DNA of 64,000 nt, from the NCBI RefSeq assembly GCF_002733955.1, contig NZ_NVXQ01000025.1, positions 1 through 64,000 of the forward strand, given 5' to 3'. Positions within the stretch are counted from its first letter, which is position 1; the number at the start of each line of letters is the position of its first letter. This stretch comes from Hoeflea sp. Its GTDB lineage: Bacteria; Pseudomonadota; Alphaproteobacteria; Rhizobiales; Rhizobiaceae. The notes beneath the pieces are model-generated. The model was not told the origin of the DNA. It did not search any database and was given only the letters and a program-made list of their open reading frames with translations. Below, piece after piece: positions 7,887 to 15,516 of the stretch. A program made the position numbers and the translations under genes.

Positions 7887-8878
7887 TCTGCGGCCTCCTG
7901 CGCGATCGGTTGGCGGTTGGCGCGCTTTTCCGCATGGGCAAGCGCTGCCTCGCGCACCCAGGCGCCGTCGTCCCAGGCCTTGTTGCGGGCGCGCAGGCGG
8001 TCGCGGTTCATCTGGCCGTCGCCCCTGACCACGGCCTTGAATTCGGCCCAGTCGATCTCGCCATGGTCGTAAAGTTTGGTGTCTTCGTTCCACTTGAGAT
8101 CGGGATCAGGCACGGTGAGGCCGAGATACTCGGCCTGCGGCACGGTGGCGGTGATGAATTTCTGCCTGAGCTCGTCATTGGAAAAGCGCTTGATCTTCCA
8201 CATCATCGACTGGTCGGAATTGGTGCTTTCTGTGTCGGAGGGCCCGAACATCATCAGCGACGGCCACCACCAGCGGTTCAGCGCGTCCTGCGCCATTTCC
8301 TTCTGCTCATCCGAGCCCTTGGCCAACGTCATCATGATCTCGTAGCCCTGGCGCTGATGGAAGCTTTCTTCCTTGCAGACGCGGATCATGGCGCGGGCAT
8401 AGGGCCCGTAGGAGCAGCGGCAAAGCGGGATCTGGTTCATGATGGCGGCGCCATCGACGAGCCAGCCGATGGCGCCGATGTCGGCCCAGGTCGGGGTCGG
8501 GTAGTTGAAGATGGAGGAATACTTGGCTTTGCCGGAGAGAAGCTCCTCGGTCATCTGCTCGCGGCTGACGCCGAGCGTCTCCGCAGCGGAATAGAGATAG
8601 AGCCCGTGGCCGCCTTCATCCTGCACCTTGGCCAAGAGCGCGATCTTGCGGCGCAGGCTCGGGGCGCGGGTGATCCAGTTGCCCTCGGGCAGCATGCCGA
8701 CGATTTCCGAGTGCGCATGCTGGCCGATCTGGCGCACCAGCGTGCGGCGATAGCCCTCGGGCATCGGGTCGTTGGGTTCAATCTTTTCCTCGCGGTCAAC
8801 CCGCGCCTGGAAGGCTTTGAGAAACTCTTCCGATTCCGTGGTGCTTGAATCCGCGCCGATCAGGCCCTGGCTGTACAT
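7883..8878 (-). CDS. paaA: Phenylacetyl-CoA 1,2-epoxidase catalytic subunit PaaA
   Basis: A 331-residue di-iron oxygenase that converts phenylacetyl-CoA to the ring 1,2-epoxide. Metal-ligand motifs are visible: [17 protein letters not shown] near residue 88-104 and [16 protein letters not shown] near 168-183. The opening and the [16 protein letters not shown] segment are typical of PaaA (PaaG in older naming). It is first in the operon, 89 bases after paaX, behind a strong promoter. Confidence 0.96.
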   Translation of the reverse strand: MYSQGLIGADSSTTESEEFLKAFQARVDREEKIEPNDPMPEGYRRTLVRQIGQHAHSEIVGMLPEGNWITRAPSLRRKIALLAKVQDEGGHGLYLYSAAETLGVSREQMTEELLSGKAKYSSIFNYPTPTWADIGAIGWLVDGAAIMNQIPLCRCSYGPYARAMIRVCKEESFHQRQGYEIMMTLAKGSDEQKEMAQDALNRWWWPSLMMFGPSDTESTNSDQSMMWKIKRFSNDELRQKFITATVPQAEYLGLTVPDPDLKWNEDTKLYDHGEIDWAEFKAVVRGDGQMNRDRLRARNKAWDDGAWVREAALAHAEKRANRQPIAQEAAE

Positions 8879-8903
8879 ATCGAGATCCTCCGCTGTAGAG
8901 GAT

Positions 8904-8933
8904 AATATATGTTACAAGATTGAAGAATGTCAA
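8904..8933 (-). promoter_or_regulatory. Promoter of the paa epoxidase operon
   Basis: On the minus strand, TTGACA at 8933-8928 and TATATT at 8909-8904 are separated by 18 bases: an almost consensus sigma-70 promoter ending 25 bases before the paaA start. The strength implies tight repression, consistent with paaX next door. Confidence 0.75.
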
Positions 8934-8936
8934 GAT

Positions 8937-8953
8937 AAACGTGTAACACGTTT
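8937..8953. promoter_or_regulatory. 17-bp palindrome, likely operator of the paa promoter
   Basis: AAACGTGTAACACGTTT is a perfect palindrome around a central A, just upstream of the -35 box. Its core TGTAACA (8942-8948) has a partner TGTTACA at 8910-8916 inside the spacer, centre to centre 32 bp, about three helical turns. PaaX is the obvious candidate to bind here. Confidence 0.6.
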
Positions 8954-8967
8954 GCTGTGGGCGGTCG

Positions 8968-9867
8968 TCAGGCTCGGGACGGTTGAAACCGGCGGGCCAG
9001 GCGCGGGTCGGCCGGCGGCAGCGTGCCTTCAGGCGTGCTGGCATTGGCATCAAGCCAGGCTTCGGATGCCGGCAGCAGGCGGGCATAGATGGCCGCGACC
9101 AGCGCGCGGGTTTCGGGCTCGCGATCCTGCGGCTCGATGAGATCGGCGGGAACGGCCAGAACCCGCAATGCGACGCGGCGCCATTCATGGATCATCAGGC
9201 ATCTGAGCGCCATGGCGTCCTCGGGTGAGGGCGGGGCATGGGTTTCAAGCGAGGCGAGGACCGGTGCATAGGCCTGCTGCAAAGCTTCCATCTCGTCGGC
9301 CTGCCGCGCCAGTGCGATCTGGTCGCGCATCGTTGCGCCGGGGGCAAGTGCCGGCGTTTCGGCCAGCGTTGCGCCGGGCAGGCGCAGGGCCGCGGGAAGC
9401 TCCGCGGCGGAGGCGAAACACACCAGCACCTGTGGCGAAATCTGCAGCGCGCCTGTTGTCTCGAGTGCCTGCAATCTGGTGTCTGACAAGGGCTCGGACG
9501 TGATGATCAGCGTTTTAGTTGTTTCGGGGGGAAGCAGCGACGAAGCGGCGTAGATCCGGCGCTCGGCGGCGAGTACGGTTTCCTCGACATCGCCCGAAAG
9601 CCGGTAAAAACTGTTGCGGCCCTCGCGTGAGCGCTCGATCCAGCCATCTGCCGACAGCCGCGAAATCGCGGTGCGGACGGCGCCCGCGCCAATCCCAAGT
9701 CGTTGCATCACGCTCTGCACCGTGCCGGCCGACACGACGCCGCCGCGCGGGCCGATGGCGTCGCCGAGGAAACTGACAATCAGCGACCATGCCGAGAGCC
9801 GTTGTGCGGCTTGTAGCGCGGTCAGGCGGTCGGCGATGGTCTCGGCAATCGGATCAGAGGTTCGCAT
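8968..9867 (-). CDS. paaX: Phenylacetate operon repressor PaaX
   Basis: A 299-residue GntR-like regulator of the PaaX family, which in other bacteria represses paa genes and is released by phenylacetyl-CoA. The N-terminal winged helix is seen in GTVQSVMQRLGIGAGAVRTAISRLSADGWI at about residues 47-76, followed by the typical GRNSFYRLS stretch. The C-terminal region has the MIHEWRRVALRVLAVPADLI segment common to PaaX. It reads into the paaA promoter region, so it likely controls that operon. Confidence 0.92.
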   Translation of the reverse strand: MRTSDPIAETIADRLTALQAAQRLSAWSLIVSFLGDAIGPRGGVVSAGTVQSVMQRLGIGAGAVRTAISRLSADGWIERSREGRNSFYRLSGDVEETVLAAERRIYAASSLLPPETTKTLIITSEPLSDTRLQALETTGALQISPQVLVCFASAAELPAALRLPGATLAETPALAPGATMRDQIALARQADEMEALQQAYAPVLASLETHAPPSPEDAMALRCLMIHEWRRVALRVLAVPADLIEPQDREPETRALVAAIYARLLPASEAWLDANASTPEGTLPPADPRLARRFQPSRA

Positions 9868-9948
9868 GGGGGAGAGGCAATAGCCGGATTTGGGCGTGGC
9901 GGGAAGTGGGGTGGCGCCGAGGATGCGGGATGTTGCTGTCCCCCCGCC

Positions 9949-10557
9949 TCACTGCCGCGTAAACACCACACCGAGATTGTTGGCGGGGAGTTCGGTGACG
10001 GAGGTCAGGGTCAGGCCGGATTGCTCGGCGAGGCTTGCTACGTCTTCCAGCAGGCGGATGCCCCATTCGGGGTTGCGGGCGCGCAGGCTGGCGTCGAACT
10101 CGACATTGCTGGCAACGAGCGGCTGCCCCTGACGCCGGTAGGGGCCGTAAAGGATCAGCGGGCCGCCAGCGGGCAGCAATCGACCTGCGTGCCTGAGCAG
10201 GCCCTGTGTGGCGGGCCAGGGGCTGATATGGATCATGTTGATGGCGATCATCGCGTCTGCGCGGGTGATCGGCCAGCTTTGGCTTGAAGCGTCGATGTCG
10301 AGTGGTGGCAGAACATTGGTGATGGTGTCGTCTTTTACCCGGTGTGCAATCGAGGCGCGGGCCTCCGGCGATGGGTCGGAGGGCTGCCAGACCAGCTCGG
10401 GAAACAGGGTGGCGAAATGAATGACATGCTCGCCTGAGCCGCTGGCGAGTTCCAGCACGGTTCCGTGTTGCGGCAGTACATCGCGCAGCAAATCCGCGAT
10501 CGGGTCGCGGTTGCGCAGAGCAGCGGGGCTGGAAAACCTGGGGTCCTGAGATGACAT
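9949..10557 (-). CDS. DUF938 SAM-dependent methyltransferase
   Basis: A 202-residue protein from the ATG at 10557, preceded by AAGGA; an in-frame start further upstream (10614) has no ribosome site. The opening SPAALRNRDPIADLLRDVLP, SAM-binding VLELASGSGEHVIHFA and the INMIHISPW stretch mark the DUF938 family of predicted methyltransferases. Substrate unknown. It lies 81 bases upstream of paaX in the same direction, but nothing links it to phenylacetate. Confidence 0.85.
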   Translation of the reverse strand: MSSQDPRFSSPAALRNRDPIADLLRDVLPQHGTVLELASGSGEHVIHFATLFPELVWQPSDPSPEARASIAHRVKDDTITNVLPPLDIDASSQSWPITRADAMIAINMIHISPWPATQGLLRHAGRLLPAGGPLILYGPYRRQGQPLVASNVEFDASLRARNPEWGIRLLEDVASLAEQSGLTLTSVTELPANNLGVVFTRQ

Positions 10558-10775
10558 TGCGGGTCCTTGCCGATTGCGTCGAGAGATAAAGCGTTTGACC
10601 ACACATGGTGACAAACAGCCAGTCTACACAGATTGGCAGGAACCTGGATCTGAAAGGTCGATTTACAGGTCGAAAAAGGAGCCTCTATGTTCGTTCAATG
10701 CATGGAGACAAAGGAATGAGGCTGCGAGGCCCGGTGCTGATGCCGTTTGACCGCATCAGGCCCCGCAGTGTTTGC

Positions 10776-11372
10776 TCAGGCGGACTGCATGTTCAGTGCC
10801 TGGCCGTCGAGGCGGCCGGTGGTTGCGGCTTCCGCCAGCAGATAGGCGACATCAGCGCGCGATGCCTTGGCGGTCTTGTCGACCTCTTCGCCCAGCACCA
10901 CGGCCTCGCTGCGCCCGTCATTGGTCAGCGCCACAGGGCGCAGGATGGCGTAGGTGAGGCCAGAGGCCTTGAGATGCTCGTCGGCTTCATGCTTGGCCTT
11001 GAGATAGTGGGCCAGGTCGCCTTCAGGGTCGGACTGGTCAGCGCCGACGGAGCTGAGCATGACAAAACGGCTGACGCCGGCTTCGGCGGCCAGGTCGACC
11101 AGGCGCTTGGCGCCATCGCGGTCCACCTTGTCGGTCATGTCCGGGCCTGTCGATCCACCGGAGCCTGCCGCAAAGACGACGACATCCATGCCATCGCAGA
11201 CGCCGGGTTTGAGGTCCGTCAGGTCGCCATGACGCAGTTCGACAGCTTCGGGGAGGTCGCTGGTGTCGGAGCTTTCACGCACCAGTGCGGTGGCGGTGTG
11301 GCCCTGATCGACAAGGTCTTTTACAAGTCGGGTTCCGGTCTGGCCGGTCGCGCCGGCAATCAAAATGTTCAT
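10776..11372 (-). CDS. NAD(P)-binding SDR_a5/NmrA-like protein
   Basis: About 198 residues. The dinucleotide-binding GATGQTGTRLVKDL lies near the start, and FVMLSSVGAD and KHEADEHLKASGLTYAILRP follow as in YwnB/HSCARG-like atypical SDRs. Such proteins often act as NADPH sensors or quinone/flavin reductase relatives. Two ATGs are possible (11378 and 11372); AAGGAA fits the second better. A single gene with no operon partners. Confidence 0.8.
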   Translation of the reverse strand: MNILIAGATGQTGTRLVKDLVDQGHTATALVRESSDTSDLPEAVELRHGDLTDLKPGVCDGMDVVVFAAGSGGSTGPDMTDKVDRDGAKRLVDLAAEAGVSRFVMLSSVGADQSDPEGDLAHYLKAKHEADEHLKASGLTYAILRPVALTNDGRSEAVVLGEEVDKTAKASRADVAYLLAEAATTGRLDGQALNMQSA

Positions 11373-11493
11373 GATCATTTCCTTGTTTTCGGGGGGGGCA
11401 TGCCTGCTGAAATTGAATCAGCAGCACGCTCCAACCTGTTGTTTTCAATAACTTCCTGTCCTTAGCCGGTTCCCCGGCTTGCGCCCGCCTCGC

Positions 11494-12108
11494 TCAGTCG
11501 GGCGGGGCCATCGGACCCGCGGCATCGGTGGCGGCGATGTAGCCAGGCTGGCTCTGCAGCGCCTGCCAGTAGGCCGCGATTTGCGGGTGGCCTTGAAGCA
11601 GGCCGAGCTTGTCGAGCAGCGCCAGAAGATAGGAGATCTGGATGTCGGCCAGGGTCAGCTGGGTGCCGAACAGCAGCGGCCCATCGCCCAGTTCGCGGGC
11701 GATATAGGCGAGCTGCCTGTCGAGCGCGGTCTGGGCCTGTTCGGGGATCTGCTCGCCCTGGAACGCCGGCATGATGGCCTTGACGGCCACCGGCGCGAAG
11801 GACGATTCGACATAGTCGAAGAGCGCTTCGTGGCGCCAGTAGTCCCAGGTTCCGGGCGGCGGGCGATGGCTGTGATCATCATATTTGGCGACCAGGTAAC
11901 GCAGGATCGTCGCCGATTCCGCGATCACCTCGCCATTGTCTTCAATCACCGGGGATTTGCCCAGCGGATGAACATCGGACAAGGCCTCGGGGGCTCGAAA
12001 CTCCTCGGTGCGGTCATAATCGACGCGCTCGCAGGGCTGCCCGAGATCTTCGAGCAGCCAGAGCACGCGGGTGGCGCGGGAGTATTTCAGGGCGTGGAGC
12101 TTGATCAT
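11494..12108 (-). CDS. Glutathione S-transferase family protein
   Basis: A 204-residue GST. The N-terminal thioredoxin-like half shows KLHALKYSRATRVLWLLEDLG and the cis-Pro/glutathione segment HPLGKSPVIEDNGEVIAESATIL; a helical C-terminal half follows with TLADIQISYLLAL. Its ATG overlaps the stop of the aldehyde dehydrogenase gene as ATGA, so the two are co-translated. The substrate cannot be read. The pairing suggests handling of a reactive aldehyde or its adduct. Confidence 0.87.
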   Translation of the reverse strand: MIKLHALKYSRATRVLWLLEDLGQPCERVDYDRTEEFRAPEALSDVHPLGKSPVIEDNGEVIAESATILRYLVAKYDDHSHRPPPGTWDYWRHEALFDYVESSFAPVAVKAIMPAFQGEQIPEQAQTALDRQLAYIARELGDGPLLFGTQLTLADIQISYLLALLDKLGLLQGHPQIAAYWQALQSQPGYIAATDAAGPMAPPD

Positions 12109-13481
12109 GGCAGGAAGATCGCCTTCGTGTTGACGAATTCCTTCATGCCGAAGCCGCCATGCTCGCGGCCATAGCCTGAATCCTTGACGCCGCCGAAGGG
12201 CATGTTCGGATCGGCCGCGCCGAAGGAGTTGATGCGGATCATGCCGGTGTCGAAGTGGTCGCGGGCGAGCTTCAGCGCCCGGTCCTCGTCTTTCGAGAAG
12301 ATGCCGCCGCCGAGACCGTAACGGCTTTCATTGGCCAGACGCATGGCGTCTTCATCGTTCTTTGCGCGGATGATCGAGGCCACGGGGCCGAAGATCTCGT
12401 CATCATAGGCGGGCATGCCCGGGGCGAGGTCTCCCAGCACTGTGGCCGGGTAATAGGCGCCGGTGCGATCGGGAGCTTCGCCGCCGCAGAGGATCTTTGC
12501 TCCCTTGGCAACGCTGTCATCGACCTGGCTCTTGACCGTGTCGAACTGTTCCTCGCTCGACAGCGGGCCGAGCTGGCTGTTCTCGTCGGTCGGGTCACCC
12601 ATGGTGATCTTCTTCATCTCGGCCACGAAGGCGTCGACGAAGGCGTCATAGACCGTGTCGGTGACGATGAAGCGCTTGGCTGAAACGCAGGTTTCGCCAT
12701 TGTTGTAGAGCCGGCCCATGACCGAGTACTTGACCGCGGTTTCGATGTCGGCATCCTCGAGCACCAGATAGGCGTCGTTGGAACCGAGCTCGAGCACGGT
12801 CTTTTTCAGCGCCTTGGCGGCTTCGGCGCCGATGTGGCGGCCAGCGCCGTCGCTGCCGGTCATGGTGACGCCGCGGACTTTCGGGTGGGCGATCAGCTTG
12901 TCGGAGGTGTCGTGGTCTATCAGGACAACCTGGAACAGGTCTTCGGGCAGGCCCGCCTCGATGCACAATTCACGCAGGCGCAGGCCGGAGCCGGTGCAGA
13001 TGCTGGCGTGCTTGAGCACGCAACCATTGCCGGCCATCAGGTTGGCGGCCAACACGCGGACGGGCTGGTAAAGCGGGAAATTCCAGGGCTGAATCGAGTA
13101 GATCACGCCGATCGGCTGGTAGCTGACCACGCCGCGCTTGCCCTTGGCGCCATGGGTGCGCTCTTCGTCGGCCAGCGCCTCCGGACCTTTCTTGGCGGTG
13201 TATTCGAAGATTGCTGCACAGATCTCGACTTCCGTATGACCGTCTTTCAGCAACTTGCCGGTTTCCCTTGTCATCAGGGCGGCGAGTTCATCGGCGTTTT
13301 CGCGCAGCTTGTCGGCGATCTGGTTGAGGTAGGGCGCGCGCTCCTTGTGCGACAGCTTGCGCCATTCGAGAAAAGCCTCATGGCTCGCCTCAAGCCGCTC
13401 GACGGCCTCTGCCTCCGACATCCGGTCGTAGGTTTCCAACTCTTCATAGGTGGCCGGATTGATGGTGGTAATCTTGGACAT
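12105..13481 (-). CDS. Succinate-semialdehyde dehydrogenase (GabD1-like ALDH)
   Basis: A 458-residue aldehyde dehydrogenase from the ATG at 13481, which has AAGGAG upstream; the frame stays open further upstream but without support. It shows the catalytic Glu in LELGSNDAYLVLEDAD, the catalytic Cys in NNGETCVSAKRFIV, and the C-terminal PFGGVKDSGYGREHGGFGMKEFVN. The short N-terminus (TINPATYEELETYDRMSEAEAVE) fits the GabD1/SSADH subgroup of NAD(P)-dependent enzymes. Substrate assignment within the family is moderate. Coupled to the GST gene. Confidence 0.88.
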   Translation of the reverse strand: MSKITTINPATYEELETYDRMSEAEAVERLEASHEAFLEWRKLSHKERAPYLNQIADKLRENADELAALMTRETGKLLKDGHTEVEICAAIFEYTAKKGPEALADEERTHGAKGKRGVVSYQPIGVIYSIQPWNFPLYQPVRVLAANLMAGNGCVLKHASICTGSGLRLRELCIEAGLPEDLFQVVLIDHDTSDKLIAHPKVRGVTMTGSDGAGRHIGAEAAKALKKTVLELGSNDAYLVLEDADIETAVKYSVMGRLYNNGETCVSAKRFIVTDTVYDAFVDAFVAEMKKITMGDPTDENSQLGPLSSEEQFDTVKSQVDDSVAKGAKILCGGEAPDRTGAYYPATVLGDLAPGMPAYDDEIFGPVASIIRAKNDEDAMRLANESRYGLGGGIFSKDEDRALKLARDHFDTGMIRINSFGAADPNMPFGGVKDSGYGREHGGFGMKEFVNTKAIFLP

Positions 13482-13647
13482 GCGAACTCCTTCGGGGGAT
13501 TTGCACGACCAACGAACGCGGTTGGCATTGGTTCCGAAGAGAAGTCGTGGACGGTACGAGGGGCTCTGTGAGGGAGATGCCCTTGAGGTCGCGTGTGGTC
13601 TCGAAGAGGCATGCCGGATGATTGTGAGAGACGGCAAGTTACTCTAT

Positions 13648-13671
13648 ATTGTGGTCATATGTGGTTACAAT
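13648..13671. promoter_or_regulatory. Candidate autoregulatory operator of the toxin-antitoxin pair
   Basis: ATTGT (13648-13652) is inverted as ACAAT (13667-13671) around a TGTGGT direct repeat, 14 bases before the antitoxin ATG. Antitoxins of this kind usually bind such sites; this one is short and tentative. Confidence 0.35.
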
Positions 13672-13684
13672 TGGAGGGCTGCCG

Positions 13685-13951
13685 ATGTCGAGCGTTGGTG
13701 TAAAGGACGCGAAGGCCGGGCTTTCTGGCCTCGTAGACGAAGCTGCGTCGGGCGCATTCGTGACCATCACGCGCCACGGCAAACCAGCGGCGGTGCTGGT
13801 CAGCGTTGAGGCCGCGGAGGCGGCGAAACGAGAGCTCGGCAGAAAGGGGGCAAGCCTAGTTGCCCATCTGAAGCAATTTCCGGGTGATATCGCTGCAGAT
13901 GATGAGGTGTTTGAGCGCAACCGCACGCCCTCGCGCGAGATCGAGCTGTGA
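13685..13951 (+). CDS. Phd/YefM-type antitoxin
   Basis: An 88-residue protein from the ATG at 13685, with GGAGGG upstream. The start MSSVGVKDAKAGLSGLVDEAASGAFVTITRHGKPAAVLVS matches the Phd/YefM DNA-binding fold (VKDAK, then FVTITRHGKPAAVLV). The charged C-terminal third would wrap the toxin. It overlaps the toxin start by 3 bases in GTGA, standard for type II modules. Confidence 0.9.
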   Translation: MSSVGVKDAKAGLSGLVDEAASGAFVTITRHGKPAAVLVSVEAAEAAKRELGRKGASLVAHLKQFPGDIAADDEVFERNRTPSREIEL

Positions 13952-14394
13952 ATGGGTACCTCTTCGATACGGATGTGATCTCGCTGCTCGCGCCGCGCAG
14001 GCCCGGAGTGCCGGAGGGCTTTGCGTCCTGGGCCGATGCGCAGGACCGGTTGGGACAGTTGTATCTGTCTGCCGTTTCAGTCCATGAGCTGGAAAAGGGT
14101 GTGCGGCTTTTGGATCACCGGGGTGCCGTGCAGAAAGCGCGGGCGCTGGGAGGCTGGTTGCGAGCGCTGGTTCGGCGCCACGCTGATGTGATATTGCCGG
14201 TGAACGCGGAGGTGGCGGAGATTTCCGGCGAACTTGAGGCAAGAGCGGTTGCCAATGGTTTCAATTCAGGCGCGTCGGATGCGATGATTGCGGGCACTGC
14301 ACATCGGTACGGGCTGGTGCTGGTGACACGGAACGTGAAGCATTTCGAACCGTTCGGAATTGCAGTGACCGGGCTGGAGGGGTTGGTCGTCTAG
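13948..14394 (+). CDS. PIN-domain toxin (VapC/FitB-like ribonuclease)
   Basis: A 148-residue PIN protein starting at GTG within the antitoxin stop. Acidic catalytic residues are visible in YLFDTDVISLL (D7, D9), in the SVHELEKG motif, and in SGASDAMIAGTAHRYGLVLVTRNVKHFEPFG (the Asp of SDAMIAG and the late TRN motif). It should cleave RNA, often tRNA. Phd-like antitoxin with VapC toxin is the FitAB/StbCB-like combination. Confidence 0.92.
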   Translation: MNGYLFDTDVISLLAPRRPGVPEGFASWADAQDRLGQLYLSAVSVHELEKGVRLLDHRGAVQKARALGGWLRALVRRHADVILPVNAEVAEISGELEARAVANGFNSGASDAMIAGTAHRYGLVLVTRNVKHFEPFGIAVTGLEGLVV

Positions 14395-14482
14395 GCGAGC
14401 AACATTTCGAGACCAGAAAGGGCGGTGTCAAGTTGAACTCGGTTGAGCGGGGTTGCGCTGGCCTTGCTCTTGCTGCCGAGAG

Positions 14483-15379
14483 CTACAACTCCGCCCGGTG
14501 CTCGCGCCAGATGATGAACACGCCGCTGGCGATGATCACCGCGGCGCCGACGAAGGTGAGCGCGTCGGGGATTTCGGTCCAGAAGATCCAGCCGAGCAGG
14601 GTGGCCCAGAGGATGGCGGTGTAATCGAGCGGGGCGACGACGACGGCGGGGGCGAGGCGGAAGGCCTGGGTCATCAGGGTCATGCCCGCGGTGCCAAAAA
14701 TTGCCACGGCTGCGAAGAGCCAGAGATGTTGGGGCTGGATCGGGATCCAGACGAAGGGGACGATGAACAGGCTGAGCGCGGCGCCGGTGGCCGTCATGTA
14801 GAGCAGCAACGTCCAGACGCTTTCGCGCGTATCCACCCAGCGCGCCGAGAGCATCAGCAGCGCATAGACGAAAGCGGTGGCAACCGGGAGCAGAGATATC
14901 GTCTGGAAGGCCGAGGTGCCGGGGCGGACGGCAATCAGCACGCCCGCGAAGCCGACGATGACCGCCAGCCAGCGGCGCCAGCCGACGGGCTCGCGGAAGA
15001 TCAGCGCAGAGAGCGCGGTGATGAACAGCGGCGCAACAAAGATCAGCGCCGTGGCTTCGGCGAGCCCCAAATGCTTGAGACTGGTGAAGAACATGATCGT
15101 GGCGGCAATCCACAATCCGCCGCGGAAGAGATGCGCCACGGGCCTGTGCGAGCGCAGCGCGGCCAGACCACCCATTTTCCAGGCGATCAGGATGGCGAAG
15201 GGCAGGGCAATCACATTGCGCAGAAAAAGGATCTGAATGGGGGAATAGAGGTCGGTCAGGGACTTCGCCAGCGCGTCGTTGACGCACAGGCTGGCGACGC
15301 CGACGCACATCATGATGATGCCGATGGTGGTTTGGGTTCGTGGCTTTCCCGGTGTCTGCAGCAAGATGGTTCCCCCCAT
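14483..15379 (-). CDS. EamA/DMT-superfamily exporter
   Basis: A 298-residue membrane protein with about ten hydrophobic segments in two EamA repeats (for example IGIIMMCVGVASLCVND, then the second half from VATAFVYALLMLSARW). The start at 15379 is chosen because the protein there begins with a short cytosolic lead into the first membrane helix; the upstream extension is charged and unlike the family. RhaT/RarD-like drug or metabolite exporters belong here. Substrate unknown. Confidence 0.88.
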   Translation of the reverse strand: MGGTILLQTPGKPRTQTTIGIIMMCVGVASLCVNDALAKSLTDLYSPIQILFLRNVIALPFAILIAWKMGGLAALRSHRPVAHLFRGGLWIAATIMFFTSLKHLGLAEATALIFVAPLFITALSALIFREPVGWRRWLAVIVGFAGVLIAVRPGTSAFQTISLLPVATAFVYALLMLSARWVDTRESVWTLLLYMTATGAALSLFIVPFVWIPIQPQHLWLFAAVAIFGTAGMTLMTQAFRLAPAVVVAPLDYTAILWATLLGWIFWTEIPDALTFVGAAVIIASGVFIIWREHRAEL

Positions 15380-15516
15380 GAATTGCGGAGTGAACCTAGC
15401 AGGTTTTTCCGTTCTGTCAGCACCTAGCCTGCGACCTGGCCGTGTGTTTCCGGCCTTGTCACACTGCCAGAAAGCGATGGAAAAGGAGGTAATGCGGCTG
15501 TGGGCGGCCGATGGCC

